Below, piece after piece: positions 1-10,671 of a stretch of DNA of 64,000 nt. Both the position numbers and the translations under genes were made by a program. Position 1 is the first letter of the stretch. Every line of letters begins with the position of its first letter. The notes below the pieces were generated by a model. It worked only from the letters and a program-made list of their open reading frames with translations, was not told where the DNA came from and did no database searches. Source of the stretch: Bimuria novae-zelandiae CBS 107.79 (Eukaryota; Ascomycota; Dothideomycetes; Pleosporales; Didymosphaeriaceae); the NCBI GenBank assembly GCA_010015655.1, contig ML976661.1, forward strand, positions 1,417,357 to 1,481,356. The letters are read 5' to 3'.

Positions 1-1347
1 GTGACAAGGAGATCTTCTGCTTCTGGGGCTCCGCTGATGCGAACGAGGTGGTGAAGCTGATGAGCGAGTTTTCTCAGCATGGCAGGGCCATGTTTGGTGA
101 CCACAACCTGGAGGCTCAGTTGCGAAGGGCAGCCGACTTCGCTGCGAGCTTGAAGCACGGACAACAAGCACGAGCATACTCTACTATGACTTCAGCCGCA
201 CGTGTCATGGGTAGATCATCCAGGCCAACTTTGGGTTCTTCGCCAGCACTTTCTTCCTCTCGTGGGTTCTCCACGACCGCATCGCAATCCATCGAGACCA
301 CCAACCCCAACCCACCTTACGGAGTCAAGTTCAAGAGCAGGGATTGGCCGGCAAAGGTTGCTTTGATCGGTGCACGTGGCTACACGGGACAAGCTCTCAT
401 TGATCTTCTCAACCGCCACCCCAACATGGATCTGCGACACGTTTCTTCCCGTGAACTCGCTGGTAAGAAGCTCGAGGGCTACACAAAGCGTGACATAACC
501 TATGAGAATCTCTCCCCGGAGGATGTCAAGAAGATGGCTGAGAAGGGCGACATTGACTGCTGGGTCATGGCCCTACCTAACGGCGTCTGCAAGCCCTTCG
601 TCGACGCCATCAATGAGACCGGAAGGGAAGAAGCAGTCATCGTAGACCTCAGCGCAGACTACCGCTTCGACTCCTCGTGGACATACGGCCTGCCTGAGCT
701 TGTCGACCGCCGCAAGATCTCTGATGCTAAGCGGATAGCAAACCCCGGCTGCTATGCAACCGCCGCCCAGCTGGGTATCGCGCCTCTCCTCGAGTTCGTC
801 GGCGGCCAGCCTACCGTATTCGGTGTATCCGGTTACTCTGGCGCAGGCACGAAGCCCAGCCCTAAAAATGATGTCAAGAACCTTGAGAACAATCTTATTC
901 CCTACAGCTTGACGGATCACATTCACGAGAAGGAGATCTCTACCCAACTCGGCAAAGACGTTGCTTTCATCCCGCACGTCGCTGTGTGGTTCCAGGGTAT
1001 CCACGTAAGTCATCACCCATCACACGTGTCCGTTCAATACTGACATGTATCAGCACACCATCTCCATCCCTCTGAACCGTACCATGACTTCCCGAGACAT
1101 CCGCAATCTCTATCAAGACCGCTACGCCGGCGAGAAGCTTGTCAAGGTTGTCGGCGAGTCCCCGCTCGTCCGCAACATCAGCGGAAAGCACGGTGTGGAG
1201 ATTGGTGGCTTCGCCGTCCACAGCTCGGGCAAGCGCGTCGTCGTCAACGCTACGATTGACAACCTGCTCAAGGGCGCGGCGACGCAGTGTCTGCAAAACA
1301 TGAACTTGGCACTCGGATACGGCGAGTACGAAGGTATCCCCTACTAG
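1..1347 (+). CDS. arg-6: Acetylglutamate kinase / N-acetyl-gamma-glutamyl-phosphate reductase, 3' part (ARG5,6 / arg-6 type)
   Basis: The window opens inside this gene; the reading frame is open from base 3. The fungal precursor carries the second and third steps of mitochondrial ornithine/arginine synthesis and is cleaved into two enzymes. Visible here are the last residues of the kinase half (end of its NAT-like domain, about bases 3-160), a basic Ser/Thr/Arg-rich linker (about 170-290), and the complete reductase: the NAD(P)-binding motif GARGYTG (about 367-387) and the catalytic motif NPGCYAT with Cys at 750-752. An intron of 49 bp lies at 1005-1053 (GTAAGT..CAG, phase 0) after 'FQGIH'; exon 2 is 1054-1347 and ends 'GIPY'. 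Family membership is clear from the sequence. Mitochondrial location and proteolytic separation are known for the yeast and Neurospora homologues and are inferred here. The 5' half lies outside the window. Confidence 0.95.
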
Positions 1348-2186
1348 TCAGAGCGACATAGCCCGCGGTGTAATAAGGGACGTAGAACGTGCTTTTTGAT
1401 GCTCTAGGAACGCACAGGGTCGATAAAAAAGGTCTCATTGGCGCCATGGCCTAGACAGGATGCGTGTGTGTTTGGTCACTTGTATATATCAGTTTGCACA
1501 ATCGGCTTCGCTTGTGTAGTGTTGTATGGTCTAGCTTTAGGGCGTTATTTTACTGAGCGAATCAAAGGTCGTCATATGCTTCTAGGGACGCCCCATCTTC
1601 GATGTTCCGAGGGAGGTGGGCGACGTGTGGCTCTTTCCTCCTCCTTTACCAGTGCCTTCCCTTTCACTTGCACAGAGGGTTTAGTGCGCGTCGTATGCAC
1701 TTTCTGCGATGGTACTGATCTTACTCGCACAGCTCTGGACCTCATGCAACTGTTCTTCTCGTTTTTCCACTCTACACCTGACGCGTGTGAGACGGGCTCT
1801 GAGAGTACGCTTGCAGGCGGCTTCTTCTGCACTGTTGTTATAGCTAGTGAGTCACTACAGGCTCCCCCGCGCGACTGTCGAAATGGCAGCTTCCCCTTCC
1901 GCGATTCTCCTCGGCTTCTCTTATAATAGGGACACACGCCGTTGCGGTGACCTCAGGAGCAGCTCTCTCAGTTGACATGCCGCCTTCACTTTTATCCCGC
2001 GCTAGTGGGATTGGGAGCGCATATTTTCCTAAATATAAAGGGCCAACCTAGATTTGTGCTTCTTCAACTGCTCTATACAGAGATCCGGCTGAAACGAGGT
2101 GTAGGTATGTGCTGCTCGTCCTGCCCTTTCAACTGCTGTAACCGAACCTGATTCACTGCAGGCTCCCCTTAACAACAGCCGTCTGG
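1348..2186. other. Intergenic region with possible promoter and 5'-UTR intron of the next gene
   Basis: No supported gene is present. An open frame at 1438-1926 has no recognisable composition or motif and overlaps an equally long antisense frame, so I treat it as chance. A TATA-like AAATATAAAG occurs near 2032-2041. A plausible 5'-UTR intron runs from GTATGT near 2107 to TTCACTGCAG near 2161, just upstream of the ATG at 2187. Confidence 0.5.
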
Positions 2187-3555
2187 ATGGCCACCTCGGG
2201 CAACGGGGCAGCTGTTGGTGCTGCCACCGGCGCCACCCTCGTCGGCCTCTGTTTGGAGCTGCTCACCGTGATTGTCGAAGCTGTGGAAGTGGACAACGAT
2301 CGCTCGCAATCGCGCCAACAGAAGCGAATGTTCGGGCTCCTGCGAGAAACATGTAAGGAACTAAGCTACAAAGTTTGTGAACCTTTCGGAAGACGACACT
2401 TCAAGCAGCTGAACATTCGATTGAATGAACGGGGCTTGAGGCGACTGCTGCTGGCTATCGCTGAAGGCGATTTGGGCGTTTACGTCGAATCTATCACCAT
2501 AGATGCACGCACGCTCACCGCGGTGGAGACATTCGAGGATTACGATGTGCCTTCAAGTCTGGATGATCAAGAATGGTACGAAAATGGCAGCGACGAAGGT
2601 GAAAACCACGCAATGTTCGAGCGGTACTTAACAAGAGGATCGTCTTCGACGACACGACTCTTGAGCTTCTTCGCGGTGGAACATGCGCCAAATTGCTTGG
2701 GAAAACGCTCGTCAACACCCCGAACCTAAGCAAGTTCCATGTGCAGCACCCCTTTGTGTACCCTGGCATGAAGCGGAACAAGGTGTTGGTGCTCAGATTC
2801 CGCTGGTCGGTTGCCGTGAGGACTCTGCTCTTAATCGCTCTCTCGGAGGTAACCGCCCTTCAAACCATTAATATTTACATAGGAAAAGACAGCATGGGTT
2901 TGTCGGTCAATACGACGACGACTAAGTCGTTCTTGGTCTTGTCGGCTATCACTAGTCTTACCAGGTTCCATTTCAACGTATCAAATGGCGACACGAAAGG
3001 TACGTTATCATCCCCCTGTTGATCTCACATTCCTAATGAACTTGGTAGGCATCCGCTCTAATACGGTCTGTTTTATACGGAAATTACTACACGAAGACTC
3101 CTCCATCCGAGATCTGGGACTAGGATTTGGAAACGTGCTGTTCATCCCGGACTCGGAGAAGAATTCCTACGCCGTCTTCAAGGAGATCGCGTTGCCTATC
3201 GCGTTCCAGAGAATATGCCGTCTCACATTGAGCCAGTTATCCACACCTGCAAGGTACATCCGTAGGGTCCTTGAGTCCTGTCGATCAAGCTTGGAAGCCT
3301 TGACGCTCGACACTGTCTCCTTCACCTACGACAACAAAATTCTCAATATTGATGATGGATTTTTTAGGATGCTGGAGGAGAAGTCTGAACTCAAGGAGCT
3401 GACTCTAAGACGTCTCAATTATGCCGGCAATGCGATATGTTTTCGATGAGATCCACGATATGCGGAAAGATATCAGGAAGGAAAGTCGTCTTCAGGAAAA
3501 CTGGCAAATCCATTTTCGGCCTGAGGATAGGGACAGCTATAAGGACTACGTTTGA
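2187..3555 (+). pseudogene. F-box/leucine-rich-repeat-like protein, broken by two frameshifts
   Basis: A coding stretch that changes frame. The start (2187) gives a short Ala/Gly-rich leader, then 'LCLELLTVIVEAV', which resembles an F-box core (L-P-x-E-L-L/I), then charged helices. Near 2600 the coding signal moves to another frame, open from 2603, reading 'DDTTLELLRGG' and 'TPNLSKFHVQ'. A good intron (3000-3048, GTACGT..TAG, 49 bp, phase 1) joins this to 'GIRSNTVCFIRKLL'. A Leu-rich section (LRLTLSQL, LEALTLDTV, LKELTLRRL) looks like degenerate LRRs. Near 3430 the frame shifts again by one base to 'YVFDEIHDMRKDIRKESR' and ends at the TGA at 3553-3555. No intron with usable splice sites and the right phase explains either shift. 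F-box proteins are substrate receptors of SCF ubiquitin ligases; the assignment rests on weak similarity. Sequencing error is an alternative to decay. Confidence 0.55.
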
Positions 3556-4167
3556 CTTCTTGTAGAATTGGGATTACCACAGCCAGCAGGAGGGCTGAGT
3601 GGACGCCTGTATGTCAATGTAAGCCGTACCCGGTTGTTTGCAGTTTTTCAGCTAATTCCGGACAGCGTATATCCCACAGGACAACTGCAGAATTCATCAA
3701 AGTTTATGAAGCACGGCTTTGGATTAAAGTCACCGTTTGGGCTTCCCTACGCTGATCCGGATGTTCTCGTTTGATCAACAGGCCATGCTCAAACAACGTG
3801 TTTGTGGACACCAGGGAGTGTGCATCTGCGGTACCTCCCAAAATTTTTAAAGTGGAGGGAGACCTCATGGGGAGGGTGCACTAATTCACTTCCTTTCTCT
3901 TTACCGGGTACTATTCACATTAGGCGTTGCTGTTTGCTGTACGACGCTCATATGTCGCGCCCTTTGCCCTCCACTTCACACTTCGCCTTTGTCCGCACCC
4001 AATATCATCTCCCAGTCAAGATATTTTGAACTAAAATGACAATGCGCACACATCATGCTCGCCCTTCACATCCTCCAGAGCTGTGCCCGCTCACACAACC
4101 AAATTCCCATACGTGACGCTTCCCATCACCTTTCTGCCCCGGAAAATACATCCCCTTCGCACCCGAC
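3556..4167. other. Intergenic region
   Basis: No gene could be supported. The frame after the stop at 3555 happens to stay open to 3774, so the pseudogene may once have been longer, but no family resemblance is visible there. The final 200 bases are C/A-rich and lead into the ATG at 4168. Confidence 0.4.
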
Positions 4168-6571
4168 ATGCGTACTCCTTCCCCAAGAGCAGAACGCTAC
4201 CGGAACGAAGTCCAAAACCGTATCCAAAATCTCTTAGCGGGCGAACGACCTCAGAACCCTGTGTTAAGGCAATATAGCACGCGGCGTCTTATACTCGAAG
4301 GCGTTGTTGAGGAAATTAGGATCTTTCGCTTGAATAAGGAACAGGAACTTTTGAGGGCGAGGGAAGACGCTGCAGAGAAAGACGCTATGGGCAGGAAAGA
4401 CAGAAAGGAGAAAAGTAGGTCGAAAGATCGTCGAAAGGGGGAGCGCGGACGTGGTGGAGACAGTAGTCGTCGACATGGGTCTCGTGAGCGGAGTCGGAAG
4501 GATGTAAAAGTGAGAAGAGCCCATGAAAACGAGGCTGGGAAGAGCAGTTGGCGTGGGAGATCGCGCGATAGAAGATGGAGAAGTCGCGACGAGGAAAACA
4601 AGGATAGCGATTCGGATGGCGTGGTAACAGGCGCGGTGAACCAGCACGACTCCAACGATGACTCGCAGTTTCTGATGGCCGGCGGTGCGTCCGGCGCACC
4701 TCGCTCGTCTAGCCATCATCGTCCTTCTGCTCATACATACCCTGGCTCACCTTCAAGGAAAGCAAGCGGCAGTCACAACCGCCTACATTACGAATCACCA
4801 CCTCAATATCTACATCAACCACAACCCCACGGTGAAACCCCTCCCAACTCCGCCCAGCGCTTCGACCGTAACGGCAACCCCTTCGTCAAGGGCAAGCGAG
4901 GATGGAAAGACCCAGGACCAGGGCCGTTTCCAAAGTATCAGAGGAAGAAGGGTCCGCTATTGGGCCTTGGAGATCATCTAAAGGATCGGTGGAGGTGGGG
5001 CACGGAGAATTATTATTATCAGCAAAGGAAGAGGGAGAGGAGGGAGAGGGGGAGTTTGGAGGAGAGAAAGGGGGCGAGGAAGGAGAAGGGGAAGAAGGAG
5101 GGTAAGGAGGGTAGGGGGAAGGCTGGGGAGAAGGGGGAGAAGAGTGAAGGGAAGAAGCCAATGAGAAAGGAGATGGGGGAAGGAAACGGTCTGCGTCGAC
5201 ATCGGACACATACGGATGGCGGTCGAAGGGATGATCAAAAGGGTGAAAAAGACCGGAACGATGGTACCTCTCGCAATGTGGAAAGCAGTTATCCGCATGG
5301 AGAACATGCAGGTAATGAGGATTCTACTAGACCAAGGAAGAGTGAGCGCGACAGCAGGCATCGAGAGTTCGAAAGCGTTCGGAGTGGTGGCGGAGAGCGA
5401 TATGATGCGAATGAGAATCCCTCGCCATCAGAACACTTAGGGAGCCGTCGTTCGTCTCGCAACCCAAACTTTGGCGGTGGCAAGACCCATTCAAGTGGGA
5501 GCTCGGCACGATCGAACCTCAGCCAGAGCCATCGGCCTCCAGTGTACGAGGCAACACGTCATAGCCAGTTTGTTGAAGCGCATGAGCAGGCTGAGACTCA
5601 GCGATCGGACGGTAAGTGAGAGTTTTTCTCCAGTATTGTTAGATCCCAGGCAGTCCACAGAGCATCTCATATTCCCGAACTTCTAACTGCCCACCTTGGG
5701 GCGGCACTTAGTACTAAACTTTTCTTCTCTCGGTGTTGTTCCCGTGAATATTATCATTCGCTGACTCGGAAGCTGCAGGACGACAGCACGAGACCAATGT
5801 CTCCGAATCGCGAAGGCGTCATGAACGCACCGTCGACTCCACTCAAAACACGGAAACACCTGCAACGCAAGACACGCAGTGGTGGTCCGAATGTTCAGAG
5901 ACCCCGTCGGAAGCCGATAGGCTCGACGTGTACGATAGTCAGGATGAACGATACTTCTCGGACCACTTCATCGATGAGTTGAAGAGTCGCACGGAATCGG
6001 TGAGGTCGGGACGGTCAACGCCACGGCCGCATTCGAAACGACTGCATTCACCAATGGGTAGCGATGGTATGTTTCTCACGAGTGTTGATTAGAAGATGTT
6101 GCTGATGGCGAATAGAACATCGTGAGCTCTCGCTGTCCGATGACTCGCGTAGCGAGAAAAGCCAGAGGAGCTCCTCTCAGGATGAAGAGATACATCCTGA
6201 AGTCAGACCACCACCACCACCTCCTCCTCCTCCACCGCCGCCGCCTTCCGTTGGTGGCTCGCTACTAGGCGCTCCACTGCCTCCAGGTCTACCCCCGCCG
6301 TCTGCACGCCCACCGCCCAACATAGGAGGCTCCAACTTCTTAAACGAAATCCACGCGGGTATGAAGCTAAAAAAAAGCACCGCTGCTAAAGCAGGATGCA
6401 CCGCCTGGAAGGGTCGTAGATCCGATGGCGGAGGAGCCAAGCTCATCTGAAGACGAAAGGTCTCGTCGTGCTTCGAGAACAGAGCGCCCTCCTGCGGGCG
6501 CGAGTGCTGGTGGTGCGGATTTGTTGGGTGAGTTGATGGCGAAGATGAATAAGCGACGGAGGAATAGGTAA
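4168..6571 (+). CDS. Proline-rich WH2-motif protein with long charged disordered region (A8 frameshift)
   Basis: Three exons: 4168-5611, 5779-6066 and 6116-6571. The introns are 5612-5778 (GTAAGT..CAG, 167 bp) and 6067-6115 (GTATGT..TAG, 49 bp), both phase 1. The N-terminus is a predicted helical segment, followed by several hundred residues rich in R/K/E/S/G. Exon 3 encodes a run of 12 prolines, a second Pro/Gly stretch, then 'NFLNEIHAGMKLKK', which fits the WH2 actin-monomer-binding pattern (hydrophobic helix, then LKK). Directly after this a run of eight A (6369-6376) puts the frame out by one, giving a stop at 6448-6450. With seven A the frame continues to 'GADLLGELMAKMNKRRRNR' and stops at 6571, giving 2187 nt, exactly 729 codons. 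An actin-regulatory role (WASP/WIP/verprolin-like) is inferred from the WH2 plus poly-Pro layout. The N-terminal domain is not recognised. Confidence 0.7.
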
Positions 6572-7118
6572 TGGGGTTGTGTTAGCATGGTCGATTGAGT
6601 TTTGCTTGTGGAATAAGTTACTTCACGTATTGATCTTCTTGACCGTCGCATGTACTAACGTGAACCCAATATTGGTGGCATTTGATGTGTCTGACTCGTC
6701 ACGTCACGTTCTGCACGCCATGTGTCCGAGGCGGACTGCAATTTAAGCATGTCTTTGAGAGTTTGCAAAGACAACTCGTTCGCGAGAATAGACTAAGTCA
6801 TTACGCGTTAATATAGAACTGTTAAGTTAGTAAATGCGAAGCAAGTTTACTCTGTTGAGAAGATATGACTCGAACGCTAGATGTGTTCGTATTGATCAAA
6901 TCAGGGGCTCGGAAGCACGGAAGTATCGTGGTGCGCTATTTAGAATGAAGCGCGCAGCTGCAGCCGATCACCGCTCTAGGATTATGTTGTTGCCATGGAA
7001 CTTCTTCAACTAACAACACGAGTGTTTCAAGGTCGCTATCGGTTCGGTCAGCATCTTGGAGTGGTTGTGTCCGGAATGTTGGGAAGTGATCAAGTCCGAA
7101 ACAGGTGCCAATGCTCTA
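6572..7118. other. Intergenic region left of the Fot1/pogo element
   Basis: No coding signal of its own. The open frame at 6995-7186 runs into the transposon inverted repeat and is not supported. The last two bases before the element (7117-7118) are the TA target duplication. Confidence 0.45.
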
Positions 7119-7162
7119 CTGTGCCCGTGCGCGCAGCGACCCGAATCGCGCAGCGACCCACC
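7119..7162 (+). repeat. Left terminal inverted repeat of the Fot1/pogo element
   Basis: 44 bp, identical to the reverse complement of 9214-9257. It contains an internal direct repeat of GCGCAGCGACCC (7131-7142 and 7148-7159), a likely paired transposase-binding site. Confidence 0.95.
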
Positions 7163-7186
7163 AACACCAAACCTGCAGACAAGTAA

Positions 7187-9110
7187 CCAACTTCAACGCG
7201 TTATAACTCCACCACCATAGCACCAATTGACGATGCGATTGCAGCATATAATGCGCAAGAACCAGGGAAAAAACTTTCGTATAGACAATTCGCGAAAATG
7301 TTTAGTGTGAGCGTAACCACGCTACGCCGCAGACAGCAGGGCAGTCAGCAGTCCAGGACCACCAAAGATCTCAACCAACGCGCTCTCAGCCCACAACAAG
7401 AGCAGGCCCTCCTACAGCATATTGATAAGCTTACAAAGCGCAGGCTGCCTCCTACAAGAGAGATAATACGCAATTTTGCCTTAGTTATTGCCTACTAAGA
7501 AATCTTAGAGTCCTGGGTGTCACGCTTCCTCCACCGAAACAACAACCATATCGTCTTAAAATAAAGCAAGGCAATGGACGCTGTTCGCCACCACGCTAAC
7601 TCCTACCTTAAATACAGGCTCTATTTTAATCTCCTTCACGAGAAGATAGCCCAGTACAACATTTAGGTATGTAACACATACAATATAGATAAGAAGGGCT
7701 TCCTTATAGGCATCTTAGGACGCTCTAAACGCATCTTCAACCGTAAGATGTGGGAGAGAAAAGAGGTGACAGTAGCTCTCTAGGATAGAGAGAGAGAATT
7801 TGTTACTTGCTTGGTAACAATTTGTGCTGATGGGAGTGCTCTACCACCTGGCCTCATCTTTGCAGCTTTGGGTGGTTTGAGAAACACCTAGGTTGCCGGT
7901 ATAGAGGTTGGAAAACACGACATTTTCTGCTCTACCTCTCCCACAGGATGGAGCAATAATGAGATAGGCCTGTCCTGGCTTAAATAGGTGTTTCAACGGA
8001 CTACAAAAGAGAAGGCACTTAAAGATTACCGTCTCCTTATCGTAGATAGCTATAGCAGTCACCTTATAATAGATTTTATTAATTATTGCGAATCCCACCG
8101 CATTATCCTAGCTATATTACCACCTTACTCTACCTATACGCTTTAACCACTTAATGTAGTAATATTTAAGTCTCTCTTATTAGCCTACTCTAAGGCGCTC
8201 AGTAACTATCTCTAAACCACCTAAGGGCTAATTCCTATTAACAAAAGCGACTTTTTTCCGCTCTTCTAGCAGGCCTAGGTCTCCTCCTTTAAAAAAGACA
8301 TAATTTTAAAGGCCTAGGAGGCTATAGGTATATAGCCTTAGGAATTAGAGCGTGTACTTAAACGCTTTAACCATAACTCTTATAATAAGAGTGAGGCCTT
8401 AGAGGACTCTCTAGTAGCTATTAAAGGTAACTTCTAGCGAGTGCAGCGTCTCTTACGCTCTATAGTAAAAGACCTAGCTTTAAATAAGGCTAGATCTCTC
8501 TCTCTTACCATCCACAAACTCTAAGTAGACAAGGACATGGCTAAGTACAAAAGCAAGCAACTTTAAAACGCTTTTTAGCTCTAAGCAAGGCACAAGAAGC
8601 AAAGCAAGCCTCTTAACCTATAATAGTAATAAAATTACTATAGTAGAGCAGTCCTTTAGTCTCCTCGCAAGATTAGAGAGGCAAACACACGTTTAGCTAT
8701 TAAAGAGAAAGATAAAGAGCAAGAGAAAGTTGCAATTACTTAGCGTAAGGTTAATAAAGCTAGTAATAAGCTTGCTAAAAAGAAAGAGGCTAAAAGGAAG
8801 CGTGTTAAGAGAGAGGAGTCTAAAAAAAGAAAAGAGAATAAGAGGGCTATAAAGGCTAAGAATGCTAGGCTTATAAAAGAGCAAAAATAATAAAATAAAG
8901 AGACTACAACCTCCCAAAAACTATTATAATAGGCAAATAAGCCTAAGCGAAAAGCCTTACACAAAGCTCTATTAAATTTAGCAAAAAAGCGTCGTGTTAT
9001 AGCCTCTAGTAGTAGTAAGGGCCCGGCATCCTTAGCACCTAAACCACCACCAAAACTAGCTAAAAGTGGCCGCCTAATCAAGCTTCCAGAAAAATATAGA
9101 TAGTATAAAT
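7187..9110 (+). pseudogene. Fot1/pogo transposase (DDE_1 family), RIP-inactivated
   Basis: The N-terminal part (about 7220-7498) is intact enough to read: 'KKLSYRQFAKMFSVSVTTLR' is a helix-turn-helix and 'RALSPQQEQALLQHIDKL' is the start of a CENP-B-type HTH. Further on the DDE core is legible through stops: NMDEKGF near 7690 (first Asp), 'LLIVDSYSSHL' near 8035-8065 (second Asp), and 'LPPYSTYTLQPLNV' near 8115-8155. The C-terminal tail to about 9110 is K/R/E-rich. TAG and TAA stand where family members have Gln or Trp codons, as expected from C-to-T and G-to-A changes. No ATG survives at the expected start. Function (cut-and-paste transposition at TA) is known for the family; this copy cannot make protein. 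Confidence 0.88.
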
Positions 9111-9213
9111 TGATCGCATTGTCCTATATACTACTACACCTCAAGATCTCGTGATAATAGCTATTGTATGTGGCTCTACAGCCTCATTTTTGCTGGTAGG
9201 CCAATGTTGGTTG

Positions 9214-9257
9214 GGTGGGTCGCTGCGCGATTCGGGTCGCTGCGCGCACGGGCACAG
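9214..9257 (-). repeat. Right terminal inverted repeat of the Fot1/pogo element
   Basis: 44 bp, perfect partner of 7119-7162. The TA target-site copy follows at 9258-9259. Confidence 0.95.
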
Positions 9258-9259
9258 TA

Positions 9260-10671
9260 TGTCTCCTGAATTGTGCATTTTCACCTCAGAAAGCACGCAT
9301 ATTCTAATTCGACGTGATGTCGCAAGCAGTGCTGGCCGTAAGCCCCGCGCGTACCCGTGCAGTCAGCGCGAGCGATCCGAGACAGACCAGCGGCGTTGAG
9401 GATGTCAGCGTAATCGGTCCGCATTTCGCAATGTACGATACACAGTTCACCCGTGACACAAGTCGATGTCTCGAACTCTCGCTCAATGATCATTACCATG
9501 ATATCTGATTATTGGCTGCTCGTGTTTCGACCTTAGCTGCGTTCGCAATCTGGCAAAATGAGCTGAGCGTAGCCAAAAAGGCAATGCATTGCATAAGCCA
9601 TGTGGTGCGTACGCAATCGTATGCCATATGGGACAAAGTGTCTGGCATTCCCGGTTTCGGGGTCGCTCGATGGGCAGATGCAGAAATATTGGGGGCGACT
9701 CAGACAATGGACGAACTCTCGAAAGAGGCAACAGGAAAAGATACAGTGGACAGGTCGAACAGGCGAGCTTCGCACAACAATCGACCTTGCACGGAGTTTC
9801 CCGCTGGGCAGTGGCATTGGCGGTGCGGAGAGGCCTTCAGGCCGCACACGTCACCACAAAGAACCCCTTGTGGCCGAAGCAGCACATTCGACTCAACAGT
9901 CTGGCGTATTAGCCATCGGTCTGGTTTCGAAACCCGCATGCAGTCGCACGACAGTCAGGCGGAAATGAGACCGACATACTTTTTCCGAGCTTCCCCAGGC
10001 GGGAGCGACGCTGCGGGCGTACTCCTAGCCTTCTTTGGTAGCCGTCTACGCCGGAAATGGATACGAGCTCACCAAAAAGGGGCGACGGTGCATGTCATAC
10101 CCTTATTTGGCCTCCGAAGACATGTTCCTCGAGAGTACAGTGCGGGTGCGGGTGAGATCGAGGCCCTCATCCCTTCGGGGACAAGACGGACTTCGATTCA
10201 CTAGCGAACCAATCAAGTGCCACCTTGCCGCACTTCGCATCACGAACGCCCGCCTGTGACTTTGTCCGATGCTTGTCACGACCCCTTCGATGACTCCATG
10301 TCTGCTCAATGGGTTCGCGCGTATACACGCTTGGACATGGGGCGTTCAATGTTTTTGTCCGCGTAGCCCCACAGTTTACGACACGCTGACATACACGACC
10401 ACACTGCTGGCCCCGGAGCCGTCCTCCGGCTCGCGTACGGAGAATGTTGAAACATATTTGTCGAAACAATAGTCGGTGCTGAGCGCATCGCTGAGATGGG
10501 GTAGGCATAGGCGCTGCAGGTAAGTGATATATAGCATCAGTCTTTGCAATCGAATCTCTTCTTATCAGCATCCAGTTTCTTCACTACACAGTTCACTTCC
10601 AACCGTCATTCATTCAACAGACAATCTTTTTACCACATTCGCTAAGTCTATTATACTTACCTTAATTCACA
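9260..10671. other. Intergenic region with weak open frames
   Basis: Normal-GC DNA with several overlapping open frames on both strands; the longest is 9512-10204 (+, 230 codons from a TTG). None shows a domain, a signal peptide, regular intron borders or biased composition, and the lengths are similar on both strands, so I cannot support a gene. The last 170 bp, with GATATATAG near 10528 and a pyrimidine/A-rich leader, look like the promoter and 5' UTR of the next gene. Confidence 0.4.

Larger units (their letters stand above)
7119..9257 (+). mobile_element. Fot1/pogo-type DNA transposon, full length, RIP-damaged
   Basis: A complete element of 2139 bp flanked by a TA target duplication (7117-7118 and 9258-9259). 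It has perfect 44-bp terminal inverted repeats beginning CTGTGCCCGTGCGCGCAGCG, while the interior encodes a pogo-family transposase full of TAG/TAA stops. The repeats are GC-rich and intact; the interior is AT-rich with CpA loss. It is inserted in otherwise normal-GC DNA between the WH2 gene and the Gly-rich gene, with no sign that it broke a recognisable gene. Confidence 0.93.

Noticed and set aside
1438..1926. Open frame of 162 codons after the arginine gene
   Set aside because: No domain, no start context, Cys/Phe-rich random-looking composition and an overlapping antisense frame of similar size; taken as chance.
9512..10204. 230-codon open frame between the Fot1/pogo element and the Gly-rich gene
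   Set aside because: Starts at TTG, no motif, and several other frames on both strands are open in the same interval; not supported as a gene.
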